Part shown: positions 46,998-56,804 of the stretch, piece after piece
How the letters are laid out: each line of letters opens with the position of its first letter
Numbering within the stretch: the first letter of the stretch is position 1
From: Pseudorhodoferax sp. Leaf274
GTDB lineage: Bacteria > Pseudomonadota > Gammaproteobacteria > Burkholderiales > Burkholderiaceae_C
Direction of reading: 5' to 3'
DNA: 64,000 nt
Assembly (NCBI RefSeq): GCF_001422445.1
Contig: NZ_LMNA01000025.1
Coordinates: forward strand, 125,061-189,060
Translations under genes and position numbers: made by a program
Notes under the pieces: model-generated
Told to the model about the DNA's origin: nothing
The model's input: only the letters and a program-made list of their open reading frames with translations
Database searches by the model: none

Positions 46998-49900
46998 GCT
47001 TGGCCTCTGGATCGTGTTTCTTCACAGAATCGATGAGATCCTGTGCCACTTCATAATCGAATTTCTCGAGCGACGATTCCAGCTTCGAATAGTTCTGTTC
47101 CAGCACCGGGTGCAGGCGATGGCGGTTGGCCCGGAGAAAATCGATGGCAAAGGGGTCGTCTTCCCGGATCAACTGTTCCAATTGCGCTGTGGCATTGCTG
47201 ATGTCTTCCGCCGAAGCGGGAGGAAAACGGCCAGCGGCCTCCTGGGCGTGGGCGCGGCCGGATGTCTCGGTGTTCAGGAATCCATCGAGGGCGATGACCA
47301 GGCTGTCGAGGCTGGCGCGCACGGAAGACAACACAGGGAAGGCGTGCGCAGGGCCATGGCGCAACGCCGCCTCGAGTTCCGCAGACACCTGGAAGACGTC
47401 CGTGGCGTCGATGTTTCCGGCCACGCCCTTGAGCGTATGGGCGAGGCGCGCCGCCAATTCCATGTCGCCTTGCTGGATGGCCTGTTCGATCCGGTCGACG
47501 AAATCCGGGCGGTAGTTCGTCGCGAACTTGCGCAGGAGCTGGAGGTAAAGCTGTTCCTGCCCCATGAGGCGCCGGATGCCTTGCGTCACGTCCAGCCCGG
47601 GAATGACGGCACCCTGCAAGCCCGCGGCGCTGGACGGCGCCGCGGGGTCGGCCGTGGCATGGGACAAGGCCTTGCTGGTGTCCACCCAACGCACCAGCTT
47701 GGCCCGCAGGTCGTCGGGGTCGATGGGCTTGGCGACGAAATCGACCATGCCGGCGCGCAGGCAGCGCTCGCGGTCGGTGTCCATGGCATTGGCCGTCATG
47801 GCGACGATGGGCAGGCCGGCCAGTGCGTCGATCTTGCGGATTTCCACCGTCGCGGTGATGCCGTCCATCACGGGCATCTGCATGTCCATCAGCACGATGT
47901 CGTAGGAGGCGGCGCGAACCCGGTCCAGCGCCTCGAGGCCGTTGGAGGCGATGTCGACCTGCATGCCCATCGCGTTGAGCAGGCCCAGGCCGACTTCCTG
48001 GTTGATTTCGTTGTCCTCGACCAGCAGGGCCCTTCTTCCACGCAGCCGGTCGTCCTGCTGTTGCGGGTCTGCCGACGCGCGCAGCGCGCTGGTGCGTTCG
48101 CGGGGTTCGGGCGCGGCGCGCGGCCCCCCCAGGATGGTGGCGACGCAGTCGAAGAGCAGCGATTGGCTAATCGGCTTCAGCAGCACCTGCTCGATGCCCG
48201 TGGCCTTGGCCGTGCTGAGCACTTCTTCCCGGCCGTGGGCCGTCGCCATGACCAGGCGGGGAGGGCATTGCAGCGGCAGCGCCTGGATGGCGTGCGCGGC
48301 CTCGATGCCGTCCATGCCGGGCATCTGCCAATCCAGGAAGACGATCTCGAAGCCGCGTTGCTCGGCATCCGCAGCGGCGATGCGTTGGAGTGCCTCGCAA
48401 CCCGAGGCGGCCACGGTGACATCGAAGCTCAAGGAGGCGAGCATGCCGCCCATCACCATGAGCGCGGATGCGTTGTCGTCCACCGCCAGGACCCTGCGGC
48501 CCCGCAGGTCGACCAAGGGGCTCGGTGGTGTCGAGGAGGGCTGCCGCGTCTGCACGCTGGCGGTGAACCAGAATGTCGAGCCCTTGCCGACTTCGCTGGA
48601 CACGCCCACCGTGCCGCCCATGAGCTCGGCCAGGCGCTTGCTGATGGCCAGGCCCAGTCCCGTCCCGCCGAAGCGCCGCGTGGTGGAGGTATCGGCTTGC
48701 TCGAAGCTGTTGAACAAGCGCGCGATCTGCTCCGGCGACAGCCCGATCCCGGTGTCGCTGACGCTGAACCTGAGCACCACCCCGTCGTCGAATGCGCTGT
48801 CGATGCGAACGGCGATCTTCACCTCGCCGCGCTCGGTGAACTTGACCGCGTTGTTGGCGTAGTTGATCAAGATCTGGCCGAGCCGCAGGGGATCGCCGAC
48901 CAGCGCATGCGGAATATCGGGTTGCACATCGAAGATCAGCTCCAGGCCCTTGGACTGCGCCTTCTCGGCGATCAGGACGGCCACGTTTTCCAGCACCCGG
49001 TCCAGATCGAGTTCTGCGTGCTCGATGTCGAGCTTGCCGGCTTCGATCTTCGAGAAGTCCAGCACGTCGTTGATGATGCCGAGCAGATGCTGCCCGGCCT
49101 GCTGGATCCGTTCGGCGTATTGGCTTTGCTTGGGATCGAGGCGCGATTGGCGCATCAGGTGCGACAACCCCAGGATGGCGTTCATCGGGGTACGGATCTC
49201 ATGGCTCATGTTGGCCAGGAAGGACGATTTCGCTTCGGAGGCCGCCTTCGCCTCGTTCATGCTCTGCTCGAGCGCCTGCATGAGGACGTGCTGGCGCTCG
49301 TTGACGAGGCGGTATTCCTGCTCGGCCGCAATGCGCCGCTCCAGATCGTCCGACAGCCGCTGCGCGATCTTGTTGAATCCGTGGACCAGGTCTCCCAGTT
49401 CATCGGGCCGCTCGGCGGCGACCTGCGCGAGCGCCTGCTCGCCACCTTCCAGGCTGGCCTTCTGCAGGGCCTCCTGCAGGGTCTTCATGGGCTTGAGCAA
49501 CAGCTTGTAGAGGCTGTAGGACAGGGTCGCGGCCAGCAGGACGACCAAGGTGCCGATCTCGACGATGCGCCGCACGACGAAATGGCGCAGGTCTTCGATG
49601 ATGTAGGCCCGGCTTGCCACCACCTCGACCTGCGCTATTTCGACAACCGCTCCCCGGTCGACGAACTTCAACGGGAACTTGCGCACGATCTTGATCTTCT
49701 CGAGGGCCGGATCCAGGTCGTAGTCGGCAAACGCATAGATCGTGTTGTCCTTGAGCTGCCGGATGACGATGCGCACCACCGGCGGCTTGGATTCCGCCTC
49801 CAGTATTTGCTGGACCGAATCCCGGTCGAACCGCCACATCGGTTCGGCCAGGGTGGTGGCCAGGCGATCCTCCAGGTTGCTCAGTTCCATCTCCAGCCGG

Positions 49901-50016
49901 TCTTCGAGCCGCTCCTCGTTGTCCAGGTAGGAAAACCAGCCGAACGCCACGAGTGCGATCGCGACCAGTGCGATGAACGCACCGTTCAACCGGAGACTGA
50001 TGCTGCGCCAGGCCAT
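46987..50016 (-). CDS. Hybrid histidine kinase with two receivers and Hpt, paralogue B
   Basis: 1009 aa. TM1 about 9-29, periplasmic domain, TM2 about 158-178, HAMP, coiled coil, HisKA His272 ([12 protein letters not shown]), HATPase_c, REC1 (Asp562, FLDWQMPG), REC2 (Asp711, LMDMQMPV), Hpt His860 ([12 protein letters not shown]). Full internal phosphorelay; its Hpt can feed the REC-HD-GYP protein encoded next. The sensor part resembles that of the 42416 kinase (short periplasmic domain between two TMs, with -LA-(A/P)-W- and a following Ile/Gln-rich helix), consistent with a common ancestor. Confidence 0.95.
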   Translation of the reverse strand: MAWRSISLRLNGAFIALVAIALVAFGWFSYLDNEERLEDRLEMELSNLEDRLATTLAEPMWRFDRDSVQQILEAESKPPVVRIVIRQLKDNTIYAFADYDLDPALEKIKIVRKFPLKFVDRGAVVEIAQVEVVASRAYIIEDLRHFVVRRIVEIGTLVVLLAATLSYSLYKLLLKPMKTLQEALQKASLEGGEQALAQVAAERPDELGDLVHGFNKIAQRLSDDLERRIAAEQEYRLVNERQHVLMQALEQSMNEAKAASEAKSSFLANMSHEIRTPMNAILGLSHLMRQSRLDPKQSQYAERIQQAGQHLLGIINDVLDFSKIEAGKLDIEHAELDLDRVLENVAVLIAEKAQSKGLELIFDVQPDIPHALVGDPLRLGQILINYANNAVKFTERGEVKIAVRIDSAFDDGVVLRFSVSDTGIGLSPEQIARLFNSFEQADTSTTRRFGGTGLGLAISKRLAELMGGTVGVSSEVGKGSTFWFTASVQTRQPSSTPPSPLVDLRGRRVLAVDDNASALMVMGGMLASLSFDVTVAASGCEALQRIAAADAEQRGFEIVFLDWQMPGMDGIEAAHAIQALPLQCPPRLVMATAHGREEVLSTAKATGIEQVLLKPISQSLLFDCVATILGGPRAAPEPRERTSALRASADPQQQDDRLRGRRALLVEDNEINQEVGLGLLNAMGMQVDIASNGLEALDRVRAASYDIVLMDMQMPVMDGITATVEIRKIDALAGLPIVAMTANAMDTDRERCLRAGMVDFVAKPIDPDDLRAKLVRWVDTSKALSHATADPAAPSSAAGLQGAVIPGLDVTQGIRRLMGQEQLYLQLLRKFATNYRPDFVDRIEQAIQQGDMELAARLAHTLKGVAGNIDATDVFQVSAELEAALRHGPAHAFPVLSSVRASLDSLVIALDGFLNTETSGRAHAQEAAGRFPPASAEDISNATAQLEQLIREDDPFAIDFLRANRHRLHPVLEQNYSKLESSLEKFDYEVAQDLIDSVKKHDPEAKHGN

Positions 50017-50039
50017 GTGATGCTCCTCCCGCGCCTGGT

Positions 50040-50840
50040 TCAGGTCCTGGCTTGCGGCTCAGGGAGCAGCGGCGGGATCTGCTGGCGATTCAGCGTCTCG
50101 CCGTAGTAGCGTTTCGTCAGCCCGGACGCGGCCATCTCCTGCAGCGTGGCGTCGAGCCGGGGAATCAGCGGGGCGAGCCGCTTGTGCAGGAGAAGGTGCA
50201 AGGGTTCGGATGCCCATGGATACGGCCAGCGCACCAGGCCGGGCACGTTGCCCGACTGGATCTGCACTTCCATGTCGAGATAGATGCCAGCCACGGCATC
50301 GATGCGGCCCCCGGCGAGCATGGCCGCCATGGACTCGAAGTTCTGCGCCTCCACCACGTTCATGGCGCGCGTGTGCTTGGACAGCAGGAAGACGCCGCGC
50401 ACGATGCCGATGCGCAGCGAGGCGATGTCCGCCCTGGACAGCTTGTCGAACCCGGGCGACCTGCCGTACATGGCCACGTCGGCCTGGCAGATCGGCGTGG
50501 GAACCAGCCGCAGGTTGGCGTAGCGCTCCGCCACGTCCCGGATGCGGCCGATGTCGCCATCCAGCTGGCCTTCGTTGGCCATCTCCAGCAGCCGCAGCAG
50601 CGGAAGGCGCACGAACTCGTGGCGGATGCCCAGGCGCTCGAAGGCATGGGAAAGAACCAGTTCCTCGATCTCCGACAGCGGTGACCGGTAGTCCGCCCGC
50701 CCGATGCGCAAGGGGCCATCGGCCTGGCTTCGGGCCGGCAGCGCGGCGCCGGCAGCCAGCGCGAGCACGCCCTGGATCGCCCGGCGGCGGGGCAGGTCGA
50801 TGCCTTGGCGGGCGATCGGTTGAGAGGCCTTGTTCAGCAT
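50040..50840 (-). CDS. Periplasmic solute-binding protein, paralogue B
   Basis: 266 aa from ATG 50840 (GGAG upstream). Signal peptide with a twin-Arg-like RRRAIQG before the hydrophobic core; cleavage near ALPARS. Same family as the 41642 protein: [37 protein letters not shown]. Located 23 bp before the hybrid kinase B on the same strand. Likely ligand sensor for that kinase, not part of a transporter. Confidence 0.85.
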   Translation of the reverse strand: MLNKASQPIARQGIDLPRRRAIQGVLALAAGAALPARSQADGPLRIGRADYRSPLSEIEELVLSHAFERLGIRHEFVRLPLLRLLEMANEGQLDGDIGRIRDVAERYANLRLVPTPICQADVAMYGRSPGFDKLSRADIASLRIGIVRGVFLLSKHTRAMNVVEAQNFESMAAMLAGGRIDAVAGIYLDMEVQIQSGNVPGLVRWPYPWASEPLHLLLHKRLAPLIPRLDATLQEMAASGLTKRYYGETLNRQQIPPLLPEPQART

Positions 50841-51063
50841 TGCCGACTCCAGTTCATGCGGATCCGTCGTCGCGAGCGACCGGCCTTGGCAACGGCCCGA
50901 TCTCTCGCACCTGGGGTGCGTGCGCGGCCGACCGATCCCGTTGCCGCTTGGCCGCAGTGTGGTCGAAATGCACAAAATAAACAATACATAAATTACAAAC
51001 AAAACAAACAAAACAATCTTTTTGGCGTAGCATCGGGCCAGAGACGGTTCTGAGACACACACC
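50841..51063. promoter_or_regulatory. Divergent AT-rich promoter region of signalling island
   Basis: 223 bp between the divergent binding-protein and Hpt-like genes. Bases about 50971-51020 are very AT-rich, unlike all other sequence nearby, with repeated AAACAAAAC units. Several -10-like hexamers are possible on both strands; no single pair stands out, and I could not find an operator palindrome. Confidence 0.5.
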
Positions 51064-51441
51064 ATGGACGCCCCCATCCCCCCTTCCACCGATGGTCCGC
51101 ATGTGCCGGTTTCGTTTTCCCTCGGGCTGTACCGCTGCGTGCGCGATCCCGCGCTGTACATGCGCCTGCTGATGCGCTTCCTGACCACGCGGCTGACCAT
51201 GCCGCAGGACATCCATCGCCTGTGGTCGCAGGGGGAGCAGGAAGAGGCCAGGCGCGTGGTCCATTCGGCGATCTCCAGCCTGGGCACCATCGGGGCGCTG
51301 CCGCTGGCAGATGTCGCCAGGGCGCTGCACGTGGCGATGTCCAGCGACCCCGCTGGCGTGCCGGCCCAGTTGGATGCCTTCACCCGAGAGCACGCCCTGG
51401 CGGTCGCGGCGATCCGGCAGTACGTGGAACGCCAGGGGTGA
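51064..51441 (+). CDS. Small Hpt-like domain protein, degenerate motif
   Basis: 125 aa. The pattern ALYMRLLMRFL...QGEQEEARRVVHSAISSLGTIGALPLADVARALHVAM follows an Hpt four-helix domain (compare [14 protein letters not shown] in the neighbouring kinase). The His is kept (VHSAISSLG), but the LKG that follows it is replaced by AIS. So either a phosphotransfer protein with unusual surface or a phosphatase/adaptor. Family call is from pattern and context, not a search. Divergent from the binding-protein gene. Confidence 0.55.
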   Translation: MDAPIPPSTDGPHVPVSFSLGLYRCVRDPALYMRLLMRFLTTRLTMPQDIHRLWSQGEQEEARRVVHSAISSLGTIGALPLADVARALHVAMSSDPAGVPAQLDAFTREHALAVAAIRQYVERQG

Positions 51442-51476
51442 CCATGGCCGCGACACCCCTGTCACCGAGTTTTTTT
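51437..51476 (+). terminator. Possible terminator after Hpt-like gene
   Basis: GGTGAC (51437-51442) can pair with GTCACC (51461-51466), and TTTTTTT starts at 51470. An alternative stem AGGGGTG/CACCCCT overlaps it. Loop sizes are large, so moderate support only. Confidence 0.4.
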
Positions 51477-51579
51477 CAGCCGCGGGCGCGGGCTGTCGGC
51501 AGGCAACAGCCAGTTGCCGCGACGGCAGTTCGCGCGACACCCACGGCGCCTTGCCACGCCTGAAATCGAGAGACCCCCC

Positions 51580-52176
51580 GTGCCATCCACTCCCGCACCC
51601 TCTTCCTATTCGACCGCCGAAGTTGCGCGGCGGCTCAAGGTCTCCGTTCCCACGATCCAGCGCTGGGTGGACGCCGGCCACCTCAAGGCCTGGAAGACCG
51701 TGGGCGGGCACCGCCGGATCGACGCCGCCAGCCTGGAGACCCTGATCAAGTGGCAAGCCGAGTTCGGCGCGCTGAGCCAGCCCTTTGCGCGGCCGCTGCG
51801 CGCCATGATCGTGGACGACAACATCGATGACCGCGAGGTCCTCAGCGCCCTGGTTTCCGCCGCCTTGCCCTCGGCCGAGATCACGACGGCAGAGAACGGG
51901 TTCGCAGCGCTTCTGGCCGTGCGGGAGACGCTGCCCGACCTCATCGTGACCGACATCGTGATGCCGCACATGAACGGGCTGGAGATGCTGCGCCATCTGC
52001 TGGAAGGCACGACCCACAAGCCGCGCCTGGCGATCGCGGTGTCCAGCTACTCCCCGGACCAACTGGCTTCGCTGGGCGGCTTGCCGCCCGAGGTCGCGTT
52101 CATTCCGAAGCCGGTGGATCCCCCGGTATTCCTCGGGATGTTGCGCAAATCGTTCAGCGCCGTGGTGACGCCGTGA
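51580..52176 (+). CDS. MerR-like HTH + receiver domain protein
   Basis: 198 aa from GTG 51580; an in-frame ATG at 51514 would add 22 basic residues. Residues about 10-55 form an excisionase/MerR-type winged HTH (YSTAEVARRLKVSVPTIQRW, then GGHRRI). Residues about 70-195 are a receiver (VDDN, Asp in VTDIVMPHMNG, Lys in FIPKPVD). The order DNA-binding then receiver is the reverse of ordinary response regulators. Likely transcriptional output of the two neighbouring phosphorelays; might regulate the TPS genes directly downstream. Confidence 0.85.
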   Translation: MPSTPAPSSYSTAEVARRLKVSVPTIQRWVDAGHLKAWKTVGGHRRIDAASLETLIKWQAEFGALSQPFARPLRAMIVDDNIDDREVLSALVSAALPSAEITTAENGFAALLAVRETLPDLIVTDIVMPHMNGLEMLRHLLEGTTHKPRLAIAVSSYSPDQLASLGGLPPEVAFIPKPVDPPVFLGMLRKSFSAVVTP

Positions 52177-52276
52177 TGCCCTTCTTCCCACACAGGGACT
52201 GCGCCGTGCATCTGCGGTCCGCGAACCTCTTCCCGCGCAGGCCGCGAGGCCGCGCATCCTCCAGGAGCAACAACCG

Positions 52277-54034
52277 ATGAAGACGATTGCGCGTAGCGTG
52301 CCGCACCGCCGAGACGGTGCACCCCGTCCGTCGCCGCTCGGGCCGCTGACGGTGGCGGCAGTGGCGGCCGCATTGGCATGCAGTGGCGGTGCGCTCGCCC
52401 AGACGCCACCGGATGCCGGCGCCCTGCGCAAGCAGATCGAGCAACCGCAGAACCTGCCGGTGCTTCCCGCCCAGCCGGCGCCAGCCACGCCGGGCGAGCC
52501 CGTGACGGCGGCGCCGGGCGGCACCCAGGTCCTGGTGCAGCGCTTCGAATTCACCGGCAACCGCGTGATGGCGACCGATGCGCTCGAGAAGGCCGTCGAA
52601 CCCTGGAAGGGCCGTTCGCTGGATTTCGCGGGCCTGCAGGCGGCTGCCGCGGCCGTCGGCGACGCCTACCGCCAGCAAGGCTGGCTGGTGCGCACGCAGT
52701 TGCCACGCCAGGAGATCGTCGATGGCGTCGTGCGCATCGAGATCGTCGAGGCGCAGCCGGGGCGCGTGGCGGTCGAGGCCGGCGCGGCGGGCCGCGTTCC
52801 GTCGGCCCAGGTCGAGGCCGTGGTGCGTGGGCCGTTGCAGGACGGTGCGCCGTTGCGGCTTGCCGATGTCGACCGCGGCCTCATGCTGGCCGATGACCTG
52901 CCCGGTGTCGTCGTGGCGGGCCGCCTGCAAGCCGGCCGTGCCCCTGGGGAAACCGACATCGCGCTGACGGTGGCCGACGAACCCCTGGTGATGGGCGAGG
53001 CCACGGTCGACAACTTTGGCGGCCGATCGACCGGTGCGCTGCGCCTGTCCACGAACGTCGTGCTGGCCAGCCCGCTCGGCTTCGGCGACCTGGCCAGTGC
53101 CGCCTTGATCCACACCCGTGGCAGCGACTATGCGCGGGCCGGCTACACCGTGCCCTTGGGCTCGGACGGCCTGCGCGTCGGCGTCGACGGCTCGGTCTTC
53201 CGCTACCGGCTGGTGGGCGACGACTTCGACGCCTTGAATGCGCGCGGCCGCTCCTCCAGCGTCGGGCTCAATGCGGTCTATCCGCTGGTCCGCAGCCGCG
53301 AGCGCAACCTCTACCTCGGGGCCGCGCTGGAGCGCCGCAGCTTCGACAACTACGCCAACGGCGCGGCCTTCAGCCGCTACGAGGTCGATGGCCTCACGCT
53401 GAGCGCCAACGCGAACGCGTTCGACGGCTTCGGCGGCGGCGGCGCCAACGCCTTGAGCCTGGCGCTGGTCGGCACGCGCGTCGACCTGGGCGGTGCGGAC
53501 GACGCGCAGCACGCCGCGGCCGACGCGGCCGGCCCGCGCGTGCGTGGCGGTTCCGGCAAGCTGCGCTTCGCCGCCAGCCGCCAACAGGTGCTGACGCCAA
53601 GCCTCTCGCTGTTCATGGCGACGTCGGGCCAGTTCACCGGCAGGAACCAGGATTCGTCGGAGAAGTTCTACCTGGGCGGCCCTTACGGGGTGCGCGCCTA
53701 CCCGGTAGGCGAGGCCGGCGGCAGCAAGGGCGTGATGGCCAACATCGAGCTGCGCCAGAAGCTGAGCGACGGCCTGGTCGCCACTGCGTTCTACGACTGG
53801 GGGCAGGTGAGCACCAATGCCGACAACGGTTTCACCGGCGCCCCCGCGCGCAACCGCTACAGCCTGCAGGGCGCCGGACTGGGCGTGGCCTGGCAAGGGC
53901 CGCGCGACCTGTTGATCAAAACGACCTGGGCGCGCCGCATCGGCCGCAACCCGAACCCGACCGCCAGCGGCCAGGACCAGGACGGCTCGCTCGTGCGCAA
54001 CCGCTTCTGGCTCAGCGCCAGCTTGCCCTTTTGA
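52277..54034 (+). CDS. TpsB transporter of a two-partner secretion system (ShlB/FhaC family)
   Basis: 585 aa outer-membrane translocator. Long signal region (mature start near ALAQTPP), Pro/Ala-rich linker, two POTRA domains (about 90-250; VQRFEFTGNRVM, YRQQGWLVRTQLP), then a 16-strand barrel with the L6 hairpin motif VRAYP (usual VRGYP), ending in SASLPF with terminal Phe. Preceded by about 100 bp without clear signals. 61 bp before tpsA. All expected parts are present. Confidence 0.93.
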   Translation: MKTIARSVPHRRDGAPRPSPLGPLTVAAVAAALACSGGALAQTPPDAGALRKQIEQPQNLPVLPAQPAPATPGEPVTAAPGGTQVLVQRFEFTGNRVMATDALEKAVEPWKGRSLDFAGLQAAAAAVGDAYRQQGWLVRTQLPRQEIVDGVVRIEIVEAQPGRVAVEAGAAGRVPSAQVEAVVRGPLQDGAPLRLADVDRGLMLADDLPGVVVAGRLQAGRAPGETDIALTVADEPLVMGEATVDNFGGRSTGALRLSTNVVLASPLGFGDLASAALIHTRGSDYARAGYTVPLGSDGLRVGVDGSVFRYRLVGDDFDALNARGRSSSVGLNAVYPLVRSRERNLYLGAALERRSFDNYANGAAFSRYEVDGLTLSANANAFDGFGGGGANALSLALVGTRVDLGGADDAQHAAADAAGPRVRGGSGKLRFAASRQQVLTPSLSLFMATSGQFTGRNQDSSEKFYLGGPYGVRAYPVGEAGGSKGVMANIELRQKLSDGLVATAFYDWGQVSTNADNGFTGAPARNRYSLQGAGLGVAWQGPRDLLIKTTWARRIGRNPNPTASGQDQDGSLVRNRFWLSASLPF

Positions 54035-54095
54035 GCACCGCGCCGCACCGCGCAGCGCGTCTCGTCCCATCGACACAGACCAGGAAGGAGCAGAC

Positions 54096-56804
54096 ATGAA
54101 CAAGGCTTTTCGCAGTGTCTGGAACGATGCGCTCCAGACCTTCGTGGCCGCGCCGGAGACGGCGCGTACAGCGGCCGGGGCATCCGCCGGCGGCAGCCTG
54201 CGGACGGCGCGCCCGCGGCTGGCGCGCGGGGCGCTGGCCGTGGCCATGGCCTTCGGCCCCCTCACGGCCTTCGCGGCGCCGCCCGCCGCCACGCAACTGC
54301 CCACGGGCGGCCAGGTGGCGGCCGGCAGCGCGCAGATCGGCACCAGCGGCGCCAGCATGACGGTCGACCAGGCCAGCCAGCGGGCCGTGCTCAACTGGCA
54401 GAGCTTCGACGTGGGCAGCAGCGCCAGCGTGAACTTCCGCCAGCCCGACGCCAGCAGCGTCACGCTCAACCGCGTGGTGGGCAGCGACCCGAGCCAGGTC
54501 TACGGCCGCATGACGGCCAACGGCCAAGTCTTCCTTGTGAACCCGGCTGGTATTTATTTTTCGCCCAGCGCCAGCGTCGATGTCGGCGGCCTGGTGGCGA
54601 CGACGCATTCCATCTCCACGGCCGACTTCATGGCCGGCAAGAGCACGTTCTCGGCCAACGGGGCCACCGGCACCGTCGTCAACGAGGGCCGGCTCGGCGC
54701 GGCGCCGGGCGGCTACATCGCCCTGCTGGCGCCCGAGGTGCGCAACAGCGGCGCCGTCGTGGCGCGCCTGGGCACGGTGGCGCTGGCCGCGGGCGAGGCC
54801 TTCACGCTGCAGTTCGACGGCAACAGCCTGGCCGCGCTGACGGTGGCGCCCAGCCAGTGGCGCGCCCTCGTGGAGAACCGCCAAGCCGTGCAGGCCGAGG
54901 GCGGCCTCGTCGTCCTGAGCGCGCAGGCCCTCAACGCCTTGCAGGGCAGCGTGGTGAACAGCGGCAGCATCGACGCCAGCAGCCTGCAGAACGTGGGCGG
55001 GCGCATCGTGCTGGACGGCGGCCAGGTGGAACTGGCCGCCGGCAGCAGCCTGCGTGCCAACGGCCCGCGGGGCGGCGGCACGGTGCAGGTGGGCTCGCTG
55101 GCGGCGCAGCGCGTGGCGATGGCCGCGGACGCGCGCATCGAGGCCAACGCCACGGCCGCGGGCGACGGCGGCAACGTGACGCTGCTGACCGACCTGCACG
55201 ACACGCAGGCGGCGACCACCGCGCACGGCAGCCTCCAGGCGCGCGGCGCGGGCGCGGGCCGCCACGGCGGCACCGTCGACACCTCGGGCGCCAACGTCGA
55301 CTTCCAGGGCATCCGCGTGGACACCGGCACGCCCGGCGGCCGCGCCGGCACCTGGCTGGTCGACCCCTACGACCTGACCGTGGACAGCGCGGCCGCGGCC
55401 ACCATCAGCAGCAACCTCGCCACCAGCAACGTCACGCTGCAGACCACGGCCAGCAGCAGCAGCGGGCCGGGCGTGGTCAACACCAGCGGCAACGGCGACA
55501 TCACGGTCAACTCGGCCATCAACTGGAGCAGCACCAACAGCCTCACGCTGGACGCCTACCGCGACGTGGTGGTCAACGCCGGGCTGCTGGGCGGCGGCGC
55601 CATCAACCTCAAGGCGAGCCGCGAGGTGGCCGTCGGTGGCGTGACCCTGCGGACCAACGGCCGCGACATCACGCTGTGGAGCAACGCCACCAGCCCCTCG
55701 ACCAGCGTGATCGGCGGCATCTACCTCAAGAACAACACCGTGCTGGACAGCCGCACCGCGGCCGACCGCGCCGCCGGCAACACCAGCACCGCCAGCGGCG
55801 GCGGCGCGATCACGCTGGGCGGCGGCAGCAACACCGCCACGCTGGCGTCCGGCACCGTGGTGCCGACCGGTTACGCCGTCAACAGCGCCTCGGGCAACCT
55901 GGGCGCGGTGCAGTTGGGCACGCAGACGGCCGGCAGCCCCGCGGTCGGGCAGAACGCGAACGTCCGGGTGTACTCGGGCGGGGGCGACATCTCCATGGCC
56001 GGCCACATCAACACAACGGCCAGGAACACGGGCTTCGGCATCGAGATCTACAGCGACGTCGTCATCGACGCCGGGACCAACGGCAACCTGAGCCTGGACG
56101 GCAGCGCCACCGTGGCCGTCCAAAGCGGCGCCGGCCTCGACGTCGGCCGCAATGCCGCCGGCTTCCTGCCCATCGTGCTGCGCACGCACGACGGCAACAT
56201 CTCGATCGCGGGCACCGCCAGCGGCGCCGCGGCGTCGAACAACGGCGTGAACCTGACCGGCGACACCACCAATCTCGTCACGTTGGCCGCCACCGGCGCG
56301 GGCGCGATCGACATCACCGGTAGCGCGACCGGCGCCGGGGCGCTGGACTTCGCCATCGGCGGCACCGACATCCTGGCCGCATCCGGGCCGATCACCTTGA
56401 CGGGAGAGGGCGCCGGTCCGCTGCTGACGGGCCTGCCCTACGTCAACAAACTGGGCTCCAAGCCCGGCAGCCTGGTCACCAGTTCCACCAGCCAGATCAT
56501 CCTCACGGACGACAGCTTCAGCCTGCTGGCCAACAGCGGCTTTCGGGCGAACACCTCCGGGGTCGTGCTGGTCCAGCCCTTGGACGACAACTTCTCGGGC
56601 ACGTTCAACCTGCTGCAGAACGGCAATGCCACGATCACGCCGGCGTCGACGGCCAGCGTGTTCCAGATCGGCCGCGACAGCGTCAGCACCCCGCGCACCG
56701 ACACCGTCAACGTGAACACCGACGTGTCGATCGCCGGCCGGGTCGGCGTGATCGGGGGCACCGTCAATCTGCCCAATTCGATCACCAGCCGGGCATCGAG
56801 GTAG
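54096..56804 (+). CDS. TpsA exoprotein with TPS domain, probably 3'-truncated
   Basis: 902 aa. Extended signal peptide (MNKAFRSVWNDALQTFVAA, ESPR type), cleavage near AFAAPP. TPS secretion domain about residues 60-290 with NPAGIYF (NPNGI variant) and FRQPDASSVTLNRV. Then Gly/Ser/Thr/Asn-rich beta-helix to the stop. No C-terminal module (no CDI toxin, cysteine-rich or adhesin end). The stop TAG at 56802 comes right where an SDR-like coding remnant starts in another frame, so the normal C terminus seems lost. SD AAGGAG at about 54085. Confidence 0.88.
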   Translation: MNKAFRSVWNDALQTFVAAPETARTAAGASAGGSLRTARPRLARGALAVAMAFGPLTAFAAPPAATQLPTGGQVAAGSAQIGTSGASMTVDQASQRAVLNWQSFDVGSSASVNFRQPDASSVTLNRVVGSDPSQVYGRMTANGQVFLVNPAGIYFSPSASVDVGGLVATTHSISTADFMAGKSTFSANGATGTVVNEGRLGAAPGGYIALLAPEVRNSGAVVARLGTVALAAGEAFTLQFDGNSLAALTVAPSQWRALVENRQAVQAEGGLVVLSAQALNALQGSVVNSGSIDASSLQNVGGRIVLDGGQVELAAGSSLRANGPRGGGTVQVGSLAAQRVAMAADARIEANATAAGDGGNVTLLTDLHDTQAATTAHGSLQARGAGAGRHGGTVDTSGANVDFQGIRVDTGTPGGRAGTWLVDPYDLTVDSAAAATISSNLATSNVTLQTTASSSSGPGVVNTSGNGDITVNSAINWSSTNSLTLDAYRDVVVNAGLLGGGAINLKASREVAVGGVTLRTNGRDITLWSNATSPSTSVIGGIYLKNNTVLDSRTAADRAAGNTSTASGGGAITLGGGSNTATLASGTVVPTGYAVNSASGNLGAVQLGTQTAGSPAVGQNANVRVYSGGGDISMAGHINTTARNTGFGIEIYSDVVIDAGTNGNLSLDGSATVAVQSGAGLDVGRNAAGFLPIVLRTHDGNISIAGTASGAAASNNGVNLTGDTTNLVTLAATGAGAIDITGSATGAGALDFAIGGTDILAASGPITLTGEGAGPLLTGLPYVNKLGSKPGSLVTSSTSQIILTDDSFSLLANSGFRANTSGVVLVQPLDDNFSGTFNLLQNGNATITPASTASVFQIGRDSVSTPRTDTVNVNTDVSIAGRVGVIGGTVNLPNSITSRASR

